This document shows, in pieces, positions 1 through 5,323 of a DNA stretch of 5,323 nucleotides (positions are counted from its first letter, which is position 1; every line of letters starts with the position of its first letter). The notes below the pieces were generated by a model, which was not told the DNA's origin, did not search any database, and was given only the letters and a program-made list of their open reading frames with translations. Both the position numbers and the translations under genes were made by a program. Origin of the DNA: Geminicoccaceae bacterium (lineage in GTDB: Bacteria > Pseudomonadota > Alphaproteobacteria > Geminicoccales > Geminicoccaceae). The stretch spans positions 1-5,323 of the forward strand of contig JAGREZ010000245.1 in NCBI GenBank assembly GCA_020446285.1, read 5' to 3'.

Positions 1-335
1 CTTGTCAATTCTCAACAGAACCTAGCGCATGCCATAAGGCATGCTCTTACGCCATCAACCACACGCCAAGGCAGACGGCTCACGCCGGAGGGTTACGAAT
101 TTTCACCACGTTCGAGACACGACCTGCGGGAGCCGTCCATCCCATTACTCTCGTCCATCACCGCAAAGGTGACGTGAACAACGGCCGGGAGGGGCGACAA
201 ACGTCCGAATTCCGATCTGTGCATCATCGCCTCACCCATTTGACCGAAATCCTCCTGATTCTGACCTTCGGGCGAATGCGGAGCAGTGACGCATGCGGTA
301 AACTGAGCAACTTTCAGGAATGATGGATGTCCTTT
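1..335. other. Non-coding leader upstream of the propeller gene
   Basis: I see no convincing gene in this stretch. A minus-strand open frame crosses it, but that frame is mostly antisense to the propeller gene and resembles no family I know. The stretch contains an inverted repeat at 27-44 (listed separately) and an 8-base direct repeat, CGTCCATC, at 134-141 and 152-159, 18 bases apart start to start. A promoter for the gene at 351 should lie here, but no pair of -35 and -10 boxes with good spacing stands out. The closest elements are TTGACC at 240-245 and TAAACT at 299-304, which are too far apart to form one promoter. Confidence 0.6.
27..44. repeat. Perfect 7-bp inverted repeat with ATAA spacer
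   Basis: GCATGCC and GGCATGC flank a 4-base ATAA spacer; after one mismatch two more outer bases pair. It could be an operator half-site pair for a dimeric regulator, or a small hairpin at the end of a transcript entering from the left. There is no T-run right after it, which argues against a classical terminator. It lies about 300 bases upstream of the propeller start, which is far for an operator of that gene. The role is unknown. Confidence 0.45.
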
Positions 336-343
336 GGGAGGAG
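336..343 (+). promoter_or_regulatory. Ribosome binding site deciding the propeller start
   Basis: GGGAGGAG ends 7 bases before the ATG at 351, which is ideal spacing. An in-frame ATG at 327 lies upstream of this site, so starting there would place the ribosome binding site inside the coding region. The start at 351 is therefore preferred. Confidence 0.85.
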
Positions 344-350
344 AGTTCAA

Positions 351-1604
351 ATGAACCATGCAGACTTGCCGACACCGGAATTTGCGAAAAACATGAAACT
401 GATAGGGCACTCCGATCAGGGCGGTCGTCCCGACGGTGTCCAGTTGATGGTCAACAAGGGCTTTGCCATTACCGGGCACATGTTCTCGAAGGGGTTCAGC
501 GTCATCGACGTGCGCGAGCCGCGCTATCCCAGGCCGGTGAACTATGTTCCAGCTCCACCCAATACCTGGAATATCCACCTGCAGACCCACGACGACCTGT
601 TGCTGGTCATCAATGCCAAGGACATGTTCGCCGCAGCCGAATTCCAGGACGAAACGGAATATTACAAGGGCAAGATCGGCAAGAAGGTCGGTACCGCCGA
701 TCAGACGCGTGAACGGGACTGGACGGCTGGCATGTCGGTCTATGATATTTCCAACCCGGCCGAGCCACGCCAGATATCGTTCATGCCGGTCGAGGGCGGA
801 GGCATTCACCGGCTATGGTATACGGGAGGACGGTGGGCCTACGCATCGGTCCTGCTGGACGGTTTCACCGATTACATCTTCATGACCATCGACATGGCCG
901 ATCCGGCCAATCCAAAGGAATCAGGCCGCTTCTGGTTGCCGGGCATGAATGCCGCTGCCGGCGAGATGCCGGGTGAAAGCGAGGCGCGTGCCGGCTTGCA
1001 CCATGCGATCATCCATGGCGACACCGCATATGGTGCGTGGCGGGACGCGGGTCTGGTGATGATCGATGTCGCCGATCGGGCCAATCCGGCGCTGATCACA
1101 CGTCGCAACTGGTCCCCGCCCTTCGGCGGCGGGACACACAATTGCCTGCCCCTGCCCGACCGTGACCTGCTGGTTGTGCTCGACGAGGCCGTGCTGGACA
1201 ATTGCGCCGACGGTATCAAGCATATCTGGATGTTCGATATCCGTGAGCCAACCAACCCGGTCAGCATCTCGACCTTCCCGGTTCCCGACGAAGCGGACTA
1301 TGTGAACAAGGGTGGACATTTCGGCCCGCATAATCTGTACGAGAACCGGCCCGATGGTCTGGTCAGCGATCAGCTCATTTTCTCGACCTATCAGAATGCT
1401 GGCATACGGGTAACGGATATCTCCGATCCATTTCGACCCAGGGAAGTCGCGGCATTCGTTCCACCGACGCCTGAACGGCTGATCGACCAGCGCCCCAACA
1501 GACCGCTCGTCATCCAGAATTGCGACGTCTGGGTCTCGAAGGAAGGCATCGTCTACGCGAACGACTACAATGGCGGCCTCTACATCCTCGAATATCAGGG
1601 ATAA
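351..1604 (+). CDS. LVIVD-repeat beta-propeller protein, function unknown
   Basis: This encodes 417 residues from ATG 351, chosen for its GGGAGGAG site; ATG 327 would add eight residues. The sequence is built from a repeated unit of the form G-x-x-V-x-D-I-x-x-P-x-x-P, the LVIVD-repeat pattern. Copies lie near residues 48-66, 127-145, 175-194, 234-253, 291-309 and 351-370, with a closing strand at 408-417 (GGLYILEY). This predicts a six- or seven-bladed propeller. Histidines recur ahead of the strands of most units: H76/H80, H153, H217/H218/H222, H263 and H323/H327 (GGHFGPHN). Such clustering on a propeller axis often marks a metal or catalytic site, so an enzyme is possible; this is inference. 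No signal peptide or membrane segment is visible, so a cytosolic location is likely. Family membership is fairly clear, but no reaction can be assigned. A distant likeness to selenium-binding protein 56 (methanethiol oxidase) propellers can be considered but is unproven. The gene converges on the ABC importer operon. Confidence 0.85.
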   Translation: MNHADLPTPEFAKNMKLIGHSDQGGRPDGVQLMVNKGFAITGHMFSKGFSVIDVREPRYPRPVNYVPAPPNTWNIHLQTHDDLLLVINAKDMFAAAEFQDETEYYKGKIGKKVGTADQTRERDWTAGMSVYDISNPAEPRQISFMPVEGGGIHRLWYTGGRWAYASVLLDGFTDYIFMTIDMADPANPKESGRFWLPGMNAAAGEMPGESEARAGLHHAIIHGDTAYGAWRDAGLVMIDVADRANPALITRRNWSPPFGGGTHNCLPLPDRDLLVVLDEAVLDNCADGIKHIWMFDIREPTNPVSISTFPVPDEADYVNKGGHFGPHNLYENRPDGLVSDQLIFSTYQNAGIRVTDISDPFRPREVAAFVPPTPERLIDQRPNRPLVIQNCDVWVSKEGIVYANDYNGGLYILEYQG

Positions 1605-1642
1605 CAGGGCGCTGAAAAAGGCCTGTAAAGCCGCCCGCCCCT

Positions 1643-1674
1643 CACCTGCGGAACGCCTGTTCGTTCCGCAGGTG
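1643..1674. terminator. Perfect 13-bp hairpin between convergent genes
   Basis: CACCTGCGGAACG and its exact complement flank a 6-base CCTGTT loop. The hairpin starts 38 bases after the propeller stop codon and 40 bases after the stop of the binding protein gene on the other strand, so it could serve both transcripts. Neither side has an immediate T-run. On the minus strand a T5 run occurs only at 1619-1615, 23 bases beyond the stem. It may therefore be a weak or non-canonical bidirectional terminator, or a 3'-end stabilising stem left after Rho-dependent termination and trimming. Confidence 0.65.
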
Positions 1675-1714
1675 GTTCATGACTTCGCAAGATGCTCCGG
1701 TTTACCGTAAACGC

Positions 1715-2824
1715 CTATTTGACGCCCCAGATTCCGCGGTAGATGTCGCGATATCCATTGTCGGGATCATAGACGAATTTGGCACCGCCATCCTGCATGA
1801 CATTATCGGGAACGAAGAGATGAACCGGCGCGATAAATCCTGAGTCCTCGGCGCCGGCGAGGGCTCGGTTCATTTCGTCGACCACCTGCCAGCCGTGCAT
1901 CGAAAGCGGCTCAGCCACGGTTCCGTACTGATAGTAGTTCGTCTGGATGCGCTGGAATGCCGCCTGCGAACCGTCACCGGCCGAAACATTGCGCGGAAAG
2001 CCTGCGGGATCCTTTCCGGCCGACTGCAAGGGTGCGGCCATGAAATCGATGGGCAGGTCGTTGATGGTCAGCGAGTAGGTCCATTCATCACCGAAACGTT
2101 GCAGTAGCGCGTTGGTCAGGGGCGACATGCGGGTGCTCGCCTCCGCCAGCGGCGTGTCTTCGGTCGTGAGCAGCGTGCATGACGAGCAAGCGCGGATGAT
2201 GTCGGCCATGGCGTCCGACTTGGCGACAGCGATCTCGTAGACGCTGTCGGTGAAGATCACGACGCCTGCCTTGCCTTCGCTGTCCGCCACAACGAGGCTG
2301 GCGGCAGCACGGGACACCTCGAGCGGATCGGTCGTGATATTGGTGAAGATCGGCAGAGTGTCGGATGGGCCGGCGCTGGCGGTCGCATGCCAGCCAATCA
2401 CCTTGATCCCTGCTGCATCGGCCTGCTTGATCGCCTCAGCCTGCTCGTTGGCGTCGATCCCGCCGAGCACGAGTCCGTCCGGCTCGAGCGCGATCGCCTG
2501 TTGCAACGCCGCAGATCGCCCGGAGACGCTGCCCTGGCCGTCGATGACGCGAACTGTCCAGTTGATGGCAGCTGCCGCTTCCTCGACACCCTCCGACACG
2601 CCCAGAATGCCGCCATTGCGAAGATCCGCGGCAACATAGACGATGGTCTTGCCGCTCTCGGCTGCCGGACCGGTCGTCGGCCCGTTCCATGGTGGATTCG
2701 GTTTGGTGGCGGCCTCGACATAGGCACGCGCATCGTCGATGGCGTCCGCACGCGCGATCTGACCGCCCAGAACAGTCCCCGCCGCAAGCATCGCCGCAAC
2801 GACAGTCGTGAGTTCCATTTTCAT
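1715..2824 (-). CDS. Periplasmic substrate-binding protein of sugar-type ABC importer
   Basis: This encodes 369 residues and would capture the ligand in the periplasm and deliver it to the permease. The N-terminus has a hydrophobic stretch (residues 5-21) and a likely signal peptidase I site after ARA at residue 26; there is no lipobox cysteine. A helix-like, proline-rich segment (residues 27-58, with WNGPTTGP at 46-53) precedes the first core strand TIVYVAAD (60-67). The remainder fits the two-lobed periplasmic binding fold (Peripla_BP_4/RbsB-like): a Rossmann-type lobe with LEPDGLVLGGID (113-124) and IKVIGWH (140-146), then VVIFTD (188-193). C213 and C216 (CSSC) could form a disulphide after export. 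The start at 2824 has GGGAGG six bases upstream; a second ATG two codons later is less well spaced. The start overlaps the permease stop by 4 nt (ATGA), which suggests translational coupling. The neighbours indicate a CUT2 importer, but the ligand cannot be named. The gene is last in the operon, whereas binding proteins are often first. Confidence 0.9.
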   Translation of the reverse strand: MKMELTTVVAAMLAAGTVLGGQIARADAIDDARAYVEAATKPNPPWNGPTTGPAAESGKTIVYVAADLRNGGILGVSEGVEEAAAAINWTVRVIDGQGSVSGRSAALQQAIALEPDGLVLGGIDANEQAEAIKQADAAGIKVIGWHATASAGPSDTLPIFTNITTDPLEVSRAAASLVVADSEGKAGVVIFTDSVYEIAVAKSDAMADIIRACSSCTLLTTEDTPLAEASTRMSPLTNALLQRFGDEWTYSLTINDLPIDFMAAPLQSAGKDPAGFPRNVSAGDGSQAAFQRIQTNYYQYGTVAEPLSMHGWQVVDEMNRALAGAEDSGFIAPVHLFVPDNVMQDGGAKFVYDPDNGYRDIYRGIWGVK

Positions 2825-3933
2825 TGGTTTCCTCCCTTGCCTGTAGGTATTCCGTTTTGAAGATTCCTGGTGGTTTCGTGTGTTGGCGTCGGATTGGACG
2901 CGTGTGCACGCTCGTGCCGCACAGAACTGCGTTTGCGTTGCGCATATCCAGCGATACCGATCGCGATCAGGAGCGTCGTGCCATTGAACAAAGGCTCGAC
3001 GAAGAACGCGCCGCCAAGCTGCTGGATGCCCGAGATCCCGACGGCGAGGATGATCACCCCGACCATAGTGCCCCAGACATTGACGCGTCCGGGCTTGATC
3101 GTCGTCGAGCCGAGAAAGGCTCCCACGAGTGCCGGAAGGAGAAACTCGAGGCCGACGCTGGCCTGGCCGATCCGCAGCTTTGCGGCGAGGACGACGCCGG
3201 CGATGGCGCCGATCAGACCGGAGGCGACAAAAGCGGCGATGACATAGCGTCGCGTACGAATTCCGTTGAGTTCCGCCGCGCGGGTATTCGCGCCGATGGC
3301 GTAGAGATTCCTGCCGATTGGCAGGTACTCCGCCACGACCCACAGCACCAGCGCTATGGCGAGGACATAGAATGCGGCGATCGGCAACCCGAAGACTGTG
3401 GCGGTATAGAGGTTCGTGAATCCCTCGGGCAGAATGCCGATAACCTGACGGCCACCGGTATGCCAGAGCGCCAGTGCATAGATGATCGTGCCGGTGCCCA
3501 GTGTGGCGATGAAACTGTCGATCCGGGCCACTTCGACCAGAAGGCCGTTCAGCAGTCCGAGCACACAACCGCCGAGCAGAACTGTGATGACCGCGAGCGG
3601 CCAGGGAAATCCGTAGACCGTTTGCAGGCTGATGGCGAAGACATGCCAGATCACGATCCCGTAGCCGACCGTCAGGTCGATACGGCCGGTCATCATCGGA
3701 ATCATGGCAGCGAGCGACAAAAGGGCGATGACTGATTTTTCGCCCAGAATGGCACGCAGGTTGAGGAAGGTCGGAAATGTATGCGGCAGCAGAATGGAAA
3801 ACAGCGCGACCAGCAGGACGGTCAGAATGGGCAGGCCGTAGACTGGCAGATATCGAATGAACCTCGCCGATGCCGACAATCCCTTCAGCTGCGCGCGGGT
3901 CGGTTCGAGCGCGTTCGACTCAAGCGACTGCAT
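2821..3933 (-). CDS. CUT2-family (RbsC-like) ABC importer permease
   Basis: This encodes a 370-residue inner-membrane protein that forms the translocation path, presumably as a homodimer because only one permease is encoded. Hydrophobic segments lie near residues 31-51, 66-82, 90-105, 112-135, 140-158, 180-201, 229-251, 264-276, 286-305 and 318-332. Family hallmarks are MTGRIDLTVGYG (81-92), similar to the TGGIDLSVG motif of RbsC-type permeases, and the cytoplasmic coupling region LPIGRNLYAIGANTRAAELNGI (split as LPIGRNLYAIGA and NTRAAELNGI, 204-225), which contacts the ATPase. The ATG at 3933 is preferred because GAGGA lies eight bases upstream; an upstream in-frame ATG at 3972 has no such site. 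E. coli RbsC has 321 residues; here there is a longer N-terminus (about 30 residues before the first segment) and a hydrophilic, basic C-tail (about 333-370). The tail carries the ribosome binding site of the next gene. The start overlaps the ATPase end by 14 nt. Confidence 0.92.
   Translation of the reverse strand: MQSLESNALEPTRAQLKGLSASARFIRYLPVYGLPILTVLLVALFSILLPHTFPTFLNLRAILGEKSVIALLSLAAMIPMMTGRIDLTVGYGIVIWHVFAISLQTVYGFPWPLAVITVLLGGCVLGLLNGLLVEVARIDSFIATLGTGTIIYALALWHTGGRQVIGILPEGFTNLYTATVFGLPIAAFYVLAIALVLWVVAEYLPIGRNLYAIGANTRAAELNGIRTRRYVIAAFVASGLIGAIAGVVLAAKLRIGQASVGLEFLLPALVGAFLGSTTIKPGRVNVWGTMVGVIILAVGISGIQQLGGAFFVEPLFNGTTLLIAIGIAGYAQRKRSSVRHERAHASNPTPTHETTRNLQNGIPTGKGGNQ
2831..2836 (-). 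promoter_or_regulatory. Ribosome binding site of the binding protein gene
   Basis: On the minus strand GGGAGG ends six bases before ATG 2824. It lies inside the last codons of the permease (the GKGGNQ tail), so it can recruit ribosomes independently in addition to coupling through the ATGA overlap. This would help the binding protein be made in excess over the permease, which importers of this type usually need. Confidence 0.8.
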
Positions 3934-5323
3934 GGGCGGCTTCCTCTTCGGCCGGATCAAGTGAAGCGGCATTCAGGAGTGATGAAACGGTCAGTCCGGA
4001 GCGTGGAATTTCGGCAACGATGCGGCCGCCGTGGAAGACGCAGGCCCTGTGGCTGATGGCGGCAACTTCTTCGAAATCCGTCGAGATCAGGAGGACGGCG
4101 AGGCCGTCGCCGAGCACCCTTGCGAGCAGACCATAGATATCTGCCTTGGAGCCTACATCGACACCGGCGGTCGGATCTTCGAGGATCAGGATCGTGCCGC
4201 CAATGCTCATCCAGCGCGCCATGACCACCTTTTGCTGGTTGCCGCCGGAGAGGGTTTCGATCGGAGCCGAAGGGTCATTGGGGCGGATGTCGAACGTCGT
4301 GCCGATCGCACGCGCCTCTCCGGCTTCACGACGCGGTGCCTTGAAGGAGAGCGTTCCGCGCCCGGTGAGCGTCGGATTGAGAAAGATATTTTCCTGAACA
4401 GTCAGGCCGGGTGCTACCGATTCGGCATTGCGGTCGCCGGCAACCATGCAGATCCCGCGACGAATTGAGTCACCTGGATGTGCCGACGACAAGGACGCAC
4501 CGTCGCCGAGCACCACCCTACCCGAGACGATGGCCTTTCGTCCGAACAGCGCATGCCCGATCGCATCCTGCCCGGCACCGCGCAACCCGACTAGGCCAAG
4601 CACTTCGCCTCGGCGGAGTTCGAGGCTGATTGGCCCCACCTCGTCGGTACACACCGATTCCAGCCGCACGGCGATTGAACTCTCGACGGGAGGCGGCGGG
4701 TGGGCGAAGACCTCGTCCAGTTTCCGGCCGATGATCATGCGGATCAGGCTGTCGCCGTCGAGCGCTCCGATCGGCTCGTCGCCGACAAGGAAACCGTCGC
4801 GCAGCACCACGACCCGATCGGCGATCGCGAAGACCTCGTCGAGCCGATGCGACACGTAGATCATCGCCACACCCGAGTCGCGAAGATTGCCGAGCACCTT
4901 GTGCAGCATCTCGACATCCGAAAGGGGCAGGCTCGCGGTGGGCTCATCGAGCACCAGCAGACGCGCGTTGCGGGCGAGCGCCCTAGCGATGGCGACCAGT
5001 GATTTTTCTGTACGCGTCAGCTCCTGAATGCGCATGTCCGGATCGATGCTATCGGTGACGGCCGCCAGTGCCTCGCGCGCCCTTTCACGTGTCGCGCACC
5101 AGTCGATCAGACCGAACCGTCTCGGAAATGTGTCCTGCAGGAGGCTGATGTTCTCGGCGACGGTCATCCACTCGATCAGACCAAGGTCCTGGTGGATGAA
5201 CGCTATGCCGGGATGGGCGACGCGCGGATCGAATGGTTCGCCATCGAACAGGAATCGGCCGGAATCGGCCGTATGCACACCAGCCAGCATCTTGATCAGT
5301 GTCGACTTGCCGGCGCCGTTCTC
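3920..5323 (-). CDS. Double-domain sugar ABC importer ATPase (RbsA/XylG-like), 5' end outside window
   Basis: This is the energising subunit, with two fused nucleotide-binding domains of the RbsA/MglA/XylG type. The visible 467 residues begin inside Walker A (ENGAGKST), so roughly 30-40 N-terminal residues are missing at the window edge; E. coli RbsA has 501. Numbering from the first visible residue, domain 1 has Walker A 1-8, Q-loop glutamine 45 (FIHQD), a signature region at 102-108 reading LTRTEKS instead of LSGGQ, Walker B LLVLDEP 122-128 and switch histidine 159 (YVSHR). Domain 2 has a Walker A-like GLRGAGQDA (246-254) without the lysine, a good signature LSGGNQQ (358-364), and LILEDPTAGVDVG (379-391), where the usual D-E pair is reversed to E-D. 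Lysine loss in domain 2 and STD in place of the switch histidine are usual for this family; the reversed pair and the LTRTEKS signature are less typical of E. coli members. It should be the first of the three visible genes transcribed; the promoter lies to the right of the window. A proline-rich linker (HPPPP, about 208-212) joins the domains. Confidence 0.93.
   Translation of the reverse strand, partial: ENGAGKSTLIKMLAGVHTADSGRFLFDGEPFDPRVAHPGIAFIHQDLGLIEWMTVAENISLLQDTFPRRFGLIDWCATRERAREALAAVTDSIDPDMRIQELTRTEKSLVAIARALARNARLLVLDEPTASLPLSDVEMLHKVLGNLRDSGVAMIYVSHRLDEVFAIADRVVVLRDGFLVGDEPIGALDGDSLIRMIIGRKLDEVFAHPPPPVESSIAVRLESVCTDEVGPISLELRRGEVLGLVGLRGAGQDAIGHALFGRKAIVSGRVVLGDGASLSSAHPGDSIRRGICMVAGDRNAESVAPGLTVQENIFLNPTLTGRGTLSFKAPRREAGEARAIGTTFDIRPNDPSAPIETLSGGNQQKVVMARWMSIGGTILILEDPTAGVDVGSKADIYGLLARVLGDGLAVLLISTDFEEVAAISHRACVFHGGRIVAEIPRSGLTVSSLLNAASLDPAEEEAAHAVA
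3942..3946 (-). promoter_or_regulatory. Ribosome binding site deciding the permease start
   Basis: On the minus strand GAGGA, within AAGAGGAA, ends eight bases before ATG 3933. It lies within the last codons of the ATPase (the glutamate-rich EEEAA end). The competing upstream ATG at 3972 has no purine-rich sequence before it, so 3933 is the better start. Confidence 0.75.
5251..5270. repeat. Tandem 10-bp duplication inside the ATPase gene
   Basis: GGAATCGGCC occurs twice back to back. Ten is not a multiple of three, so gain or loss of a unit would shift the ATPase frame just after Walker A. The current frame reads normally through it (ADSGRFLF), which matches the family, so this is probably chance codon composition and not a recent insertion. 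Confidence 0.6.

Noticed and set aside
134..159. CGTCCATC direct repeat, 18 bases apart
   Set aside because: Two 8-base copies in GC-rich DNA are easily chance; no further copies or array structure were seen.
240..304. Possible promoter from TTGACC (240) and TAAACT (299)
   Set aside because: The spacing between the boxes is 53 bases, far from about 17; neither has a suitable partner.
93..809. 238-codon minus-strand open frame over the leader and propeller gene
   Set aside because: It is mostly antisense to the well-supported propeller gene, has no recognisable domain, and is typical of a GC-rich shadow frame.
1605..1640. Second small hairpin (GGC, 7-base loop, GCC) before a T5 run on the minus strand
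   Set aside because: A 3-bp stem is too weak to act as a terminator by itself.
2825..3568. Upstream extension of the binding protein frame into the permease gene
   Set aside because: The frame is open, but its translation here is arginine-rich, low-complexity shadow; the signal peptide and ribosome binding site place the start at 2824.
2824..3735. 303-codon plus-strand open frame opposite the permease
   Set aside because: Its product is charged and repetitive in D, R, E and Q, as expected from the antisense of a membrane protein gene; the permease frame is clearly the real one.
3934..3972. Alternative permease start at ATG 3972
   Set aside because: It has no ribosome binding site and would lengthen the overlap with the ATPase to 53 bases.

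Overview
The window is GC-rich (about 60% by eye), with dense genes, overlapping starts and stops, and GGGAGG-type ribosome binding sites. This suits a proteobacterium, most likely an alphaproteobacterium such as a Rhizobiales or Rhodobacterales relative. That placement is inferred from style and gene content; there is no rRNA or other marker gene.

Layout. Bases 1-350 are non-coding apart from a short inverted repeat near the left edge. A plus-strand gene (351-1604) encodes a 417-residue LVIVD-repeat beta-propeller of unknown function. A 110-base convergent gap (1605-1714) holds a perfect 13-bp hairpin. The rest, read on the minus strand from the right edge, is a three-gene CUT2-type (ribose/xylose-like) ABC importer operon: a double-domain ATPase whose N-terminus lies outside the window (5323-3920), a single RbsC-type permease (3933-2821), and a secreted substrate-binding protein (2824-1715). 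The genes overlap by 14 nt and 4 nt, so translation is probably coupled.

Working together. The binding protein would capture a small, probably sugar-like, ligand in the periplasm. The permease, presumably a homodimer, would pass it through the inner membrane, driven by the fused ATPase. The propeller protein has no signal peptide, so it is probably cytosolic. It faces the transporter operon tail to tail and is not co-transcribed with it; a link in substrate handling is possible but unproven.

Most notable points: (i) the propeller has a histidine at a recurring place in several of its repeats, which suggests a metal or active centre on the propeller axis; (ii) the ATPase is strongly asymmetric, with a degenerate signature in its first half and a degenerate Walker A plus a D/E-swapped Walker B in its second; (iii) the binding protein gene is last in the operon and is followed by the hairpin. 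No mobile element, CRISPR array, tRNA or rRNA was seen. I found no clear evidence of a wholly new system; the propeller is the least explained gene here.
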